From: Closterium sp. Naga37s-1
Taxonomy: Eukaryota; Streptophyta; Zygnematophyceae; Desmidiales; Closteriaceae
DNA: 64,000 bases
Reading direction: 5' to 3'
Assembly: GCA_947471745.1 (NCBI GenBank)
Contig: CANJKZ010000530.1
Location: 286,501 to 350,500 of the forward strand
Below the pieces are notes generated by a model that was given only the letters and a program-made list of their open reading frames with translations, had not been told where the DNA came from and searched no databases. The position numbers and the translations under genes are program-made. How positions within the stretch are numbered: position 1 is the first letter of the stretch; each line of letters begins with the position of its first letter. Shown here piece after piece: positions 55,201-64,000 of the stretch.

Positions 55201-55847
55201 GCGCTCTTGGGGGCCGGCGCTGCCCCTTCTGCAGCTCGCAACCAGCTCTTGCCACCCGCGAGCTGCCCCTGCAGCCCCCGTTTGGCCCCAATGTCCCGCT
55301 CCCACCCCGTGCTGCCTGTGTTAGGGCTTGGGGGTGGCGAGTATGGGGGTGACTTGTGTGTGCGGCCTCCCCTACTCCTCCTCCTACTCCGTCTCCCACT
55401 GCTGCAGCTGCCGCTGAGGGGGATGGATGTGTGGGAGCTGTCGGAGTAGTACTAAGGGGGTGGCGTGTGAGCAGTGTTAGAGGTGCAGCAGGGGGTGTGT
55501 GAAAAGGGGGTGAGACAGTTAGAGGGAGGTTGGGCGGAGGCAGCCGTCGTGTCGCCATCAGCGCCAGTAGTCCGGAGGCTACAATCTCCGGTAGCCACAG
55601 TGCGCGCCGCTCCTGTTGCCCGTGTTTCTGCAGCTTCACCCGTCGTCTCCAATCTCCACTCCTCTCACAGTCCCTCCTCCTCCTCACTTACCGTCTGTGA
55701 CTACCTCTACCTTTGCTTATATTTGTGAACTATAAACTGCTGCTTCTTGTACTTGTGCTCAGAATGTGTGGTGACGTTGTGATCTACCCTGAGCTTGTTT
55801 TGCTTTTCTTGTTGTGCTGATTACACCCCACTTTGGCTATGGGGGTG
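55201..55847 (+). other. Copia-F internal region, no known protein
   Basis: Overlapping frames of 66-84 codons show Pro/Val/Ser-rich composition but no conserved motif. The last ~130 bp match the family 3' UTR. It may be a deletion relic of coding sequence. Confidence 0.6.
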
Positions 55848-55999
55848 TGTCAGAATGTTATGTTTGTCTAGCCTGCAGTGGGGTACTCAATAGCGAGTAC
55901 AGCCCAATTTAGGGTTTGCTATATGTACTCAACTACCTGCTAGTGAAACCTCTCTTCTTCTCCCTTCTCTGATTCATTCATTTGTTCCAGATTCTAACA
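55848..55999 (+). repeat. Copia-F 3' LTR
   Basis: 152 bp, TGTCAGAATG to ATTCTAACA, then Gypsy-E gag resumes. Confidence 0.88.
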
Positions 56000-56004
56000 G
56001 CTGA

Positions 56005-56810
56005 AGCCGCATCATCCGCCATGCTTTGACCCGAGTCCACAGGGTGGTCCTACCGTTCAGGCGTTGTTGTTCACGTTGAACGTATTTTTTTACGCCAACT
56101 ACGTCTCGGAGGATACGGCGAAGATTCGCTACGCCGTGTCGCTGCTGCGAGGACCCGCCATGGACTGGTGGCGCGTCATCGTTACGAAGCCGATGGACTA
56201 CGCGACTCTACCGACACAGGAAGGACAAACCGGACCCTGGGCGCCGTCGTATTTCGTAGCGGTGCCCAAATACCGCACGTGGGACGCGTGGTGCGCAGGT
56301 CTGCGCGCTCGATTTGAGCCAATTGCGGCTTCGATCGCGGCGCGTCAGAAGCTCCGCACTTGGCGCCAACTCGGTTCCGTCCAAGACTACACTAGCGGGT
56401 TCCTGGCGTTGTGTGAGCAAGTGGGATACATGCACGAAAGCGAGCGCATCGACCGCTACATCGGCGGCCTGAAGCATGATATCGCCTCCGCGGCGTCACC
56501 GACTTCCAGGAAATTCTCGCCATGGCGGAGAAGCTCAACTTCTTTCGCTGACCGAGGCCGGGGTCCTACGGAAGCAACAACAACTGGGGACATCAATCTG
56601 GTGGGACGAACGAGGGCGCCACGATACGTGCCGTCGCTGCGAATGCTGCTGCCGCACCGTTCAAAGGGCGCTACTTCGTGTGCAATCGGCCAGGACACTG
56701 CAAGAGCGTATGCCCGGAAAGCGCTAAGGGAAAGGGGGAAGCTGAGCAGCAGAAACAGACCAAGCAGCAGGGAAACGCCGGGAGTCAGTAGTAGACGGGC
56801 CCTCTACTGA
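56005..56810 (+). pseudogene. Gypsy-E gag, C-terminal part
   Basis: Continues with PCFDPSPQGGPTVQALLFT and a recognisable gypsy gag capsid region (GPAMDWWR, FEPIAASIAARQKLRTW, YIGGLKHDI). A frameshift near 56.49 kb moves the remainder (DFQEILAMAEKLNFF) to another frame. The zinc knuckle near 56660-56710 reads YFVCNRPGHCKSVC, with Tyr where the first Cys should be, so it probably cannot bind zinc normally. Confidence 0.85.
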
Positions 56811-56850
56811 CAGGTCACGCTGCTCGCCCGACATAACCGACCCTCACCGA

Positions 56851-57570
56851 GTGATTATGCCGGTTCACGCAATCGACCACACCCTGCCGAATAAGGAGGG
56901 GACTACGGTAGACAGCCCCATACTGCTTAGCGGGAAAATTGGGACAGACTTAGTTAAAATATTCGTAGATGGGGGAGCCAGCCACAGCCTGATCAACATC
57001 GCCATGGCACGAAAACTGAGACTGCCATTGGACAGATGTTTACTTGAGATCGACGCAAGACTGGTTGATGGCACGCCACTGGCGATACGGGAACGCGTAG
57101 ACCGGGTTCGGATTCGATGCGGGGGTAACTTCACGTTTAGCCAGGAAATGCTCGCGACAACCCTTGACGGAACTGACATTTTACTCGGCCGTGATTGGCT
57201 GCGACGACACAATCCGCGAATCGACTGGACGACGGGTGATTGCACCGTGCGAGTGAACGGTAACAACATCGCCTTACCTCGCTGGGGCTCGCCTGAGTCT
57301 TCGCCGGTGCGTGTCAACGCGATCACGATGAAACGTGCCGTAGCGGCAGGAGCTGACATGTACGCGGTTGACATTCGGGAAGCCGAGGCAGCAGACAAAA
57401 GGGGGGATTTACAGAAAATGCTAGCCGACGTACCGGATGACTTGGCAGCACTACTGAAGCAGTACAGTGGGATTTTCCCGGATGACCTGCCGACAGGACT
57501 GCCACCTCAGCGACCGCACGACCACAGGATAGAGTTAGAACCGAGGGGCATAGCTGACAGTTCCGACTGA
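56851..57570 (+). pseudogene. Gypsy-E protease
   Basis: The protease region has FVDGGASHSLIN (Gly in place of the Ser or Thr of DSGA/DTGA) and the second conserved block ILLGRDWLRRHNPRIDW. The frame ends in DSSD near 57568, a few residues before RT starts in another frame. Confidence 0.85.
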
Positions 57571-58688
57571 CCCAACCCAAACTGGACGAACTAAGGAAGC
57601 AGCTAGATTACCTGCTCGAGAAGGAATTCATTCGCCCGAGTTCGTCACCCTTCGCAGCACCGATACTGTTCACACCAAAAAAGGATGAGGGTTTTCGCAT
57701 GTGCATCGATTACCGCACACTGAATAGGGTTACCATCAAATCCCGTTACCCCATCCCACGAGCCGACAAACTGATCGACCAACTGCGCACAGCCCGGGTT
57801 TTCTCGAAAATTGACCTTCGAGGAGGCTGCCACCAGATCCGAGTCAACCCACCCGACTGCCCGAAAACAGCTTTCCGAACATGTTACGGATCCTTCGAAT
57901 ACAACGTCATGCCCTTCGGACTGACGAACGCCTCTGCAACCTTTCAAATAACCATGAACGAAGCCTTCCGCCCGCTTTTAGATAAGTGCGTCATCGTGTA
58001 CCTCGACGACATACTAATTTACAGCCCAGACAGAGCACAGCACCTACACGACATTGAAGCAGTTTTTAAAATACTTAGTGAGAACCGCCTACCGACGAAA
58101 GCATATAAGTGTGAGTTTTTACAGGACAGACTGGAGTTTTTGGGACACATTATTTCAGCAGAAGGAGTGGAAATAGACCCGAAGAATATCGCGACAATTC
58201 AAGCGTGGCACGCGCCGACAAACTTGACAGAGTTGCAAAGATTTTTGGGGTTCGTCAACTACGTGCGCCGGTTCGTCCCCGACATGGCGAAGTTGACTGC
58301 TCCGTTGACCGACCTGCTGAGGAAGGGGGTTGAGTACACGTGGGGGGAGAAAGAGCAAGCTGCCTTCTCGGCCCTCAAACAAATTTTGTGCTCGCCGCCC
58401 GTGCTTCACATCGCAGATCCGCAACATCCGTTCGAGCTCGTCACCGACACAAGTGACATCGTCGTGGGAGCAGTACTGTTGCAGGACTTGGGGAACGGCC
58501 TCCAGCCAATCGCGTACGAGTCCCGCAAGCTGCACCCACCCGAACGCAACTACCCGATACACGACCGTGAAATGCTGGCGATCGTACACGCGTTCAAAGT
58601 ATGGCGATGCTACCCGTCTGGCGCCGACGTGGCCGTACGGATAGATCACCAATCACTACAGCACCTCTGCGCCCAAGACCGACGGTAA
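57571..58688 (+). pseudogene. Gypsy-E reverse transcriptase-RNase H
   Basis: RT starts near KLDELRKQLDYLLEK and has FRMCIDYRTLNRVT, PIPRADKLIDQL, FSKIDLRGGCHQI, KTAFRTCYGSFEY, PFGLTNASATFQ and catalytic VYLDDILIYS. RNase H follows (FELVTDTSDIVVGAVLLQ, YPIHDREMLAIVHAFKVWR). It is unbroken from about 57.58 kb until IDHQSLQHLCAQ, where a deletion joins it to integrase. Confidence 0.92.
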
Positions 58689-59460
58689 AACGGAGCGGAC
58701 AGATCAGACGATGGAGCAGTTGATTCGGGCCACGTGCGACGACCCGACAACTTGGGAGCAGCAGCTGCCGCTAATCGAGTTCGCCTACAACAACGCCACG
58801 TCAGGGACGTCGCAGCAGTCCCCGTTTTACCTGAACTACGGGCAAAACCCAACAGAGCCCATGACGACGAGTCCGGACAACCCAACGCCACGAGCACAGC
58901 AATTCGCAGAGATTCTGCAAGCTGCCCGTACCAGAGCCGCAGAAGCAATTAAAAAAGCCAACGTCATCGCTAAACGCAACGCTGACCGCCACCGCCGCCC
59001 AGTCACGAACCAGTCAGGGGATTACATAATGCTTGACACACAAAACTTAAGACTGCCCGTCGTACCAAAATTACGACCGCGCTACTGTGGACCATCTCAA
59101 ATCAGCCACATGATCACCCCAGTTTCCGCCCACTTACTGTTGCCAACAGACTGGTACATCAGCCCATCATTCCACGTCAGCCTGCTTCGCCCTTACATCC
59201 CAAACACGAGCCAACTGCCTCGTCACCGCCCGCCATCCATGACTCACCCTTCATCAGAGCCGATCATCGAGCGCGAAAATTTTTTGAGCCATCGAATTCG
59301 CCACCCCACAGGCATCAGGAGGATCGAGTTCCTCGTTCGCTGGAAGGACCGCACGCCAACTGAGGATAGCTGGGTGCCCCTGGCCAACATCGAAAACCAC
59401 CCTGCCCTGCAAGTGTACCTGAGGAGCCGGGGTTTCCGCGAAATACACGCACTCGCGTAG
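58678..59460 (+). pseudogene. Gypsy-E integrase C-terminus with chromodomain
   Basis: Begins at the PKTDGKTERTDQ motif (relatives have FHPQTDGQTERVNQ), so the zinc-binding N terminus and both catalytic Asp residues are gone. It then has EFAYNNATSGTSQQSPF, NADRHRRP, PRYCGPSQI and SPSFHVSLLRPY. A C-terminal chromodomain follows (IEFLVRWKDRTPTEDSWVPL, ALQVYL). Chromodomains mark chromoviruses and direct integration into heterochromatin (family knowledge). Confidence 0.9.
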
Positions 59461-59474
59461 CGGAGGGGGCTTCT

Positions 59475-59475
59475 T

Positions 59476-59506
<31 letters not shown>

Positions 59507-59515
59507 TGGGGGGGG
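59475..59515. repeat. Poly-G tract before Gypsy-E 3' LTR
   Basis: About 30 G residues, one T, then more G abut the LTR start at 59521. It may have expanded from the polypurine tract. Confidence 0.92.
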
Positions 59516-59520
59516 CGTAG

Positions 59521-59591
59521 TGTAAGGAAGTTTCTCGCTATTCCTTAGCGCAACCGTCCACATCGCGTACAGCAGCAGCCGTTGTCCGCCC
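59521..59591 (+). repeat. Gypsy-E 3' LTR fragment
   Basis: About 70 bp match the start of the 5' LTR (CGTCCACATCGCGTACAGCA shared), then the match ends at Copia-G. Confidence 0.85.
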
Positions 59592-59594
59592 TAT

Positions 59595-60026
59595 TGGGCT
59601 GAAGAAGTCCTTAGGGTCATTTCAAGACTACACTCTCAGAGTGGTGATGTATTTGGCGGAAGCGTAATAGTGGATTAATTGAACCACCTTGCACTAGTAT
59701 GTGAGAACAAGATGTGTTGATTACAGCAAAGAGATACAAGGTTTTATATGATTACAAGGAATACGAAAGGTTTAACTGTAACTGCTGTTGCGGTTCGATA
59801 CAGCGACGACTCAGGTAACTCCTCAATAGCGAGTCAATTATTTGTCCTTGCTGTCGCTCTGCCTTTGTCAAGTCAAAGGTCGCTGACCTTTGACCTTAGC
59901 TTCAACCTCCTGCTGTTGTCGCCTTGTCAACTGCTTTGGTTGACTCGGTGTTGCTTCGCTGTGAGTATGCTTCTCTTTTGTTATAGTGCTCGATACTTCA
60001 GAAGCGTAAACTAAATGTTTCCAACA
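59595..60026 (-). repeat. Copia-G probable 3' LTR
   Basis: The inner end is sharp (AAGGGGG then TGTTGGAAAC in minus sense). The outer end is set where the Gypsy-E LTR match stops and is approximate. The other LTR lies outside the window. Confidence 0.6.
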
Positions 60027-61299
60027 CCCCCTTCGCCTCTGGAGTGTCATCGCCTTCGTTGCTGGTGACGTGGTCCTGTCCAGTCAGCAGCATGCAGTAC
60101 TCAAACTCCTGCTTTCCAAGTTTCTTGGTCACGTAATCTGCTGCCATCTCAGACGTGGGGCAGTAGGATAGCTCGAGTCTCCCTTTCTCGATCTCGTCCT
60201 TCACGAAGAAGTAGCGTAGGGCAATGTGCTTCGTTTGGTTTGCGAACACGCTCTTGTTCGCTATGCGAGTTGCAGATTGGTTGTCGCTGAAGAGGGAGAA
60301 GCTGGGTAACTGGGCCAGCTTTGCTTCTTCCAGTAGTTCGCGAAGGTACAGTCCTTCCTTGGTGGCTGAGTAGAGTGCTATGTATTCGGCTTCAGCAGAG
60401 GAGAGAGCAATTAGTTCTTGCTTGCTCGACTGCCACGAGATAGGACCGACGGGTTCAAGTTGATAGATGTAGCCGGTGCGTGATCGCCTGTTGTTAGAGT
60501 CGCCTGCGTGGTCAACGTCCATGTAGTCGATTAGCTTTGGAATAGTGGTTCCGGTCATGTGGTAGGTTAGGCCGATTGTAGGTGTGTTGACGAGGTAGTG
60601 TAATACGCGGTCGAGTTCCACCATGTGTTCTGCTTCGTGCCGTTTGAGATAGGTGGCAAGCTGGCTCGCTGAGTATGATAGGTCCGGTCGGCAGGTAACG
60701 GCTGCGAAGAGTAAGCATCCAAGTTTCCACTGGTAGTCGCGTAGTCCGACAGGTCCGAGCGGATTAGACTTTTCCTGGTGATTTCCGGCGGTGTAGCGGT
60801 AGGGCGTGGATATGATGACTGGCGATAATCCGAAGCGTTTGGCGATTGTGTCGGCGTATTTTGCGGCGCTGAGGTAGATCGCGTTCTTTCCGTCGAGTAT
60901 GTTGAGTCCCAGGTACTGGGTTACGGGGGAAGAGACCGTGAGCGAAAGATCCCGTTGTAGCTCCCCTTCAAACCAGGTGGTGATGTCGTCGGTAGAGCCT
61001 ATGTAGAGCAGGTCGTCTACGTACACAATCAATAGGATGTCTTCGGCTTCCTTCGTGAATCTGTATATGCCTTGGTCGTGTGGTAGTTGCTGAAAGCCGA
61101 TGCGGATTAATTGGGCGTGTAGGTACTGCTGCCACAGCCGCGGAGCTTGTTTGATGCTGTACAGGGTCTTCAGCAGCTGACAGACTTGATAAGGGTCTGT
61201 GTTGGATCCGTGTGGTTGCTCGACAAATATTTCGGTGTCAACGGGAGCGTAGAGAAACGCGTTGGCTACGTCGATTTGGCGGAGCTTCTTCTGCTTCAT
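59998..61299 (-). CDS. Copia-G reverse transcriptase-RNase H, main frame
   Basis: A 433-codon frame begins at KLRQIDVANAFLYAPVDTEI. It has LYSIKQAPRLWQQYL, catalytic YVDDLLYIGSTDD, TQYLGLNI, CRPDLSYSASQLATYL and RNase H motifs DVDHAGDSNNRRS, SSAEAEYIALYSATKE, SDNQSATRIA and KHIALRYFFVKDEI. The end of the frame reads into the LTR. Just upstream a TGA (near 61322) cuts it from the first RT part. Confidence 0.9.
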   Translation of the reverse strand: MKQKKLRQIDVANAFLYAPVDTEIFVEQPHGSNTDPYQVCQLLKTLYSIKQAPRLWQQYLHAQLIRIGFQQLPHDQGIYRFTKEAEDILLIVYVDDLLYIGSTDDITTWFEGELQRDLSLTVSSPVTQYLGLNILDGKNAIYLSAAKYADTIAKRFGLSPVIISTPYRYTAGNHQEKSNPLGPVGLRDYQWKLGCLLFAAVTCRPDLSYSASQLATYLKRHEAEHMVELDRVLHYLVNTPTIGLTYHMTGTTIPKLIDYMDVDHAGDSNNRRSRTGYIYQLEPVGPISWQSSKQELIALSSAEAEYIALYSATKEGLYLRELLEEAKLAQLPSFSLFSDNQSATRIANKSVFANQTKHIALRYFFVKDEIEKGRLELSYCPTSEMAADYVTKKLGKQEFEYCMLLTGQDHVTSNEGDDTPEAKGVLETFSLRF

Positions 61300-61671
61300 G
61301 GCGGCTATTGCAAGGAGGATTCATAAAGAGTTATGTCGGATGGCTGGCACGAAAGTCTCGGTGAAGTCTCTTCCGTGCTCTTGATCGAAGCCACGTACAA
61401 CCCATCGTGCTTTGAATTTGTCAATTGTCCCGTCAGCTTTCGTTTTCACGCGGAAGACCCACTTTCCCGTGAGAATGGTTTTGTTGCGTGTCAATCTGAT
61501 GGGTACTATCTTCTAGGTGTTTCCTTCTTCCAACGCTTTTAACTCCCTATCCATGGCTTCTCGCCATTTTTTCCTTTGCTCCCCCCCCAGAGCCTGCTGA
61601 ACCGTAGCAGGCTCTCGCGGCATTGGTGCTCCATGGACTGCGGTGACGAGCCCAAGAATCTGCAGCCCACT
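61300..61671 (-). pseudogene. Copia-G reverse transcriptase, N-terminal part
   Basis: In minus sense reads KKWREAMDRELKALEEGNT, a TAG at the usual Trp, then GKWVFRVKTKADGTIDKFKA, ARWVVRGFDQ-like residues and ETFVPAIR, then a TGA before ILLAIAAM. These are the standard first RT blocks with two nonsense changes. Confidence 0.8.
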
Positions 61672-62655
61672 CTATATGTAGTGAGGGATATTTGGATCCT
61701 CGGGATAAACTGCTTCGTCTCCCGCTTCTGGATTAGGTAAGAAGTTGGGGCCTATGCGTTCTGAAATGTTCGTGGTAACCAGTTGGGGTGCAACGTAACC
61801 ATTGTCGGCGAAGTCGTAGTAGAATTCGGCGTTGACGCTTTTGCGAGGGTTTTCGTCGTCCATCGGAATGGGTACCAAATAGTAAGGAAGAGGTCCGGCT
61901 TCCTCCGATGCTCCGTCCACGTTTTTTTCATCCCAGCCAGCCTCATCTGCTAGTGTGGCGAAGGCTCGGTTGCCACGGAAGCTGCCCGTGAGGTCTCGTT
62001 CTGCTGCCAAGTTGTCCAGGTACGTTTGGAGAGTGATTCGTTTGTAGAAAATCACGTCACGCGCTGCTACTATTTCCTTCGAGTGGACGTCGAAAATCTT
62101 CCACGCGTTGTAATGTTTTTCGATGCCCAGGTGTAACCCCCACTGTGCGCGTTGTGAGAATCGTCCGGCTCGTGTAGTGTGGGGTCGGTACTGTACCATG
62201 CAGCCAAAAACTCGTAACATTTTTGTGTTGCCCAATTTTCCTGTCCACAGCAGATGCGGTGATGCGTTGTTCGGAAGCGAGGATGACGAAAGCAAGTTGT
62301 GTAATGGCACAGCGTGGTCCATCCCCTCAGGCCATTGATGATTGGGTAGTCGCATGCCACGTAGCAGCTTGTGCATGGTGTTCTGGAGGGTTCTGTTCAT
62401 CCGTTCTACCACGCCTTGCTGTTGATGAGCGTAGGGAAGAGAGATGAGTCTCTTGATGCCTCTCTCCGCCAAGTATTGCTTGAAGCGCTGTGATTGATAT
62501 TCTCCTCCCCCGTCTGACTGGAAACTTTTCAGCTTCACTCCTGATTCTCTTTCTGCTACTGGGAGCCAAGCAATGAAGGCTTCAAAGGCCATGTCGCGAC
62601 TCAGAAGATTGAGGTGCCAGACGTATCTGGTGGCGGCGTCGATGAATGTGATCAC
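61672..62655 (-). CDS. Copia-G integrase core and C-terminus
   Basis: A 327-codon frame has the integrase triad: Asp in FIDAATRYVW, Asp in SFQSDGGGEYQS and Glu in QQGVVERMNRTLQN. It continues through SPHLLWTGKLGNTKMLRVFG and EIVAARDVIFYK to an acidic tail. A pre-integrase segment with TCFTCPEADLPHQPF lies upstream around 62660-62830. Confidence 0.88.
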   Translation of the reverse strand: MITFIDAATRYVWHLNLLSRDMAFEAFIAWLPVAERESGVKLKSFQSDGGGEYQSQRFKQYLAERGIKRLISLPYAHQQQGVVERMNRTLQNTMHKLLRGMRLPNHQWPEGMDHAVPLHNLLSSSSLPNNASPHLLWTGKLGNTKMLRVFGCMVQYRPHTTRAGRFSQRAQWGLHLGIEKHYNAWKIFDVHSKEIVAARDVIFYKRITLQTYLDNLAAERDLTGSFRGNRAFATLADEAGWDEKNVDGASEEAGPLPYYLVPIPMDDENPRKSVNAEFYYDFADNGYVAPQLVTTNISERIGPNFLPNPEAGDEAVYPEDPNIPHYI

Positions 62656-62955
62656 GTAGTTGTATGCTCCCTGTCCGCTTTCGCGGGTGTACAGTATGTC
62701 ACTGTAGACCTTCTCCAGTGGTGCATATGCTGGCGTGCTCGGGTTGTGGTGAGATACGAACGGCTGATGAGGTAAGTCGGCTTCAGGACAGGTAAAGCAG
62801 GTTCCGCGGACTCGTTGAAGTTCTCTTCCGTCGGGTAAGAGTATTAATCTTTGTCAAGAACTCGTGCTTTTATCGTGTTGTTCAGTGTCGTGTTGCTGGG
62901 ATTTCCTAGCCTTTGATGCCATAATGATTCGTCGGCGCGATGTCCAGGTGAACGT

Positions 62956-63318
62956 CTATACAGGCCGGAGTTGGAGTAGAAACGTGCAGTGACGGTAGCA
63001 CTTCTGTGGATGTCTCGTGGAGCAGGAGTCAGCTGTTGAGCGGGTGACGGTGTTGATGAAGAATTGGCAATTGGTGTTGGTGTTGTTGTTGCTGCTTCTG
63101 TCGATGTTGCTGCTGCTGCTGCTGTTGTCTCTACTGCTGTTGTCGTTGTTGTTGCTGCTTCTGTCGATGTTGCTGCTGCTGCTGCTGTTGTCTCTACTGC
63201 TGTTGTCGTTGTTGTTGCTGCTGCTGTTGTCTGTTGTCTCTAGTGTGTGAGTACCAGAAGCCTCCGGGGCTGAAGTATGAGTCGAGATCTGGTGGGTGCG
63301 ACCAAGTGGTGAAGTCAT
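62956..63318 (-). pseudogene. Copia-G spacer with Asn/Ser/Asp repeats
   Basis: The frame carries a TGC/TGT trinucleotide repeat at 63060-63240 (about 66 bp twice, encoding NNNDNSSRDNSSSS). It lies between protease and integrase and overlaps the end of the protease frame in ATGA. Confidence 0.7.
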
Positions 63319-63974
63319 GTCATGTCTGGTAAGTTGACGATCATGTCGATGTCAGCAGTTCCTTGATCTGGGACGAAGTCAAGAAAGAAGACGTTGTTCT
63401 TCAGGACTGCTTTCCCGATGTTAAGTCTGCCCCTCACGTTGTACAGCTTGAATTCTTGAGTAGTGCTGTCGGCTTCAAGATGAATCCCTTTTGCCATGAG
63501 CTGGCTGACGCTTAGCAAATTGTAGCACAGTCCTTCTGCAATCAAAACCTTCGACATCTGCAAAACGACGTTAGTTTCACGGGACTGAAGTTGAACTACT
63601 CCTTGTCGTCGTATGTACATGTTCTGGTTGTTGGCGATGGTGATCATGACTTCCCGGTTTAGGTGTTGTTCCCGTTGAACAAAGCAATTTGACGAGCACA
63701 TGTGTTGTCCGCAGCAGCTGTCCAAGAACCAAGTATCTTGACCGGATGGTTCGCTCTGTGCGATAGCTGCGTATGTCGGGTTTGGTTGAAGTGATTCCCG
63801 ACGAGGTGTGCTTTCGTGGAGCAATTCTTCTAGTGAGTAGGTCGGTGGTGAACCGGTGATGCAGGAGTCCGTTCTTGTCATACAGCTTATGATGTTTCTT
63901 GTTCCTTGTGGAGGTTGTGACGTTGTCGTTGAAGACGGCGCCTGAATCGAAGGATGCTGCTGTGTGGAAGTCAC
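63315..63974 (-). CDS. Copia-G protease region
   Basis: The frame reads TWFLDSCCGQHMC where copia proteases usually have WxLDSGAS.HM, so the second and third active-site positions are Cys-Cys. The downstream LLSVSQLMAKG block is the usual marker after copia protease. N-terminal residues are Ser/Thr/Gln-rich. It ends in LPDMT at a TGA. Gag lies beyond the window edge. Confidence 0.75.
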   Translation of the reverse strand: MTSTQQHPSIQAPSSTTTSQPPQGTRNIISCMTRTDSCITGSPPTYSLEELLHESTPRRESLQPNPTYAAIAQSEPSGQDTWFLDSCCGQHMCSSNCFVQREQHLNREVMITIANNQNMYIRRQGVVQLQSRETNVVLQMSKVLIAEGLCYNLLSVSQLMAKGIHLEADSTTQEFKLYNVRGRLNIGKAVLKNNVFFLDFVPDQGTADIDMIVNLPDMT

Positions 63975-64000
63975 TTGACTACTTGAAGGTCAAAGCTGAC

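Larger units (their letters stand above)
54401..55999 (+). mobile_element. Copia-F: small non-autonomous copia derivative in Gypsy-E gag
   Basis: A 1.6-kb element has LTRs at 54401-54547 and 55848-55999 (TGTCAGAATG to TTCTAACA in the 3' copy). It carries a partial primer site (TTCAGAGCAGG), a C-rich minisatellite leader and a 3' end like the copia 3' UTR with a CCCCACTTTGGCTATGGGGG hairpin. No gag, protease, integrase or RT is recognisable. Flanks are ACTGA and GCTGA, an imperfect 5-bp duplication. It would need proteins from a related copia to move. Confidence 0.88.
53519..59591 (+). mobile_element. Gypsy-E: Ty3/gypsy chromovirus, internally deleted
   Basis: A plus-strand element begins 13 bp after the Copia-A LTR. 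5' LTR 53519-53845, gag from 54028, Copia-F inserted at 54401-55999, gag remainder, protease, RT/RNase H, a fused integrase tail with chromodomain, a G-rich tract, then the start of a 3' LTR (59521) cut off at about 59591 by Copia-G. The truncated 3' end prevents checking a target duplication. Confidence 0.88.
59595..64000 (-). mobile_element. Copia-G: distinct copia lineage, 3' part
   Basis: Minus-strand element running off the window. The probable 3' LTR is 59595-60026 (TGTTGGAAAC at its inner end). RNase H/RT, integrase, protease and spacer follow. Its motifs (YVDDLLYIG, FIDAATRYVW) differ clearly from the Copia-A to -D family. Several in-frame stops and frame changes mark it as degenerate. 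Confidence 0.85.

Noticed and set aside
54530..55687. Long Pro/Arg-rich frames on both strands
   Set aside because: They are artefacts of Copia-F's C-rich leader repeats.

Overview
This window looks like nuclear DNA from a streptophyte green alga, most likely a Closterium-like zygnematophyte. It is GC-rich, has spliced genes with GT-AG introns, encodes a land-plant-type Plus3/zinc-knuckle protein, and is full of Ty1/copia and Ty3/gypsy LTR retrotransposons. The Closterium assignment rests on my recollection of this copia protein style and on no database search. No bacterial operons, rRNA genes, tRNA genes or CRISPR arrays were seen.

Layout. 1-3395: non-coding, with a 462-bp CA microsatellite. 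3396-12277, minus strand: gene A, an 11-exon model whose exon phases all agree (480 residues), encoding an unrecognised coiled-coil protein with one hydrophobic segment near its C terminus. Its introns hold many partial copies of its own exons. 14047-25803, minus strand: gene B, a very large Plus3-domain protein with two CCHC-like knuckles and thousands of low-complexity residues. 25804-27330: no gene seen. 27331-53505: a nest of four copia elements. Copia-A (+) is the outer host. Copia-B (-) sits in its reverse transcriptase. Copia-C (+) sits in Copia-B's gag with an exact GTCAA target-site duplication. Copia-D (-) sits in Copia-A's 3' untranslated region with an exact GCTTG duplication. 53519-59591: a chromodomain gypsy element (Gypsy-E) with a non-autonomous copia derivative (Copia-F) in its gag. 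59595-64000: a different copia lineage (Copia-G, minus strand), whose gag lies beyond the window.

How the parts relate. Genes A and B are the only credible host genes. Everything right of 27.3 kb is transposon sequence layered by insertion, and all autonomous elements carry stops, frameshifts or deletions. Three features look unusual. Four copia copies share a C-X13-C-X3-H-X4-C motif where a retroviral-type knuckle would be expected. Their leaders carry private C-rich minisatellites between primer-binding site and gag. Gene A has a consistent polarity of partial exon copies: acceptor-bearing halves upstream of the intact exon and donor-bearing halves downstream. One duplicated pair (55 nt each) could be mutually exclusive exons.
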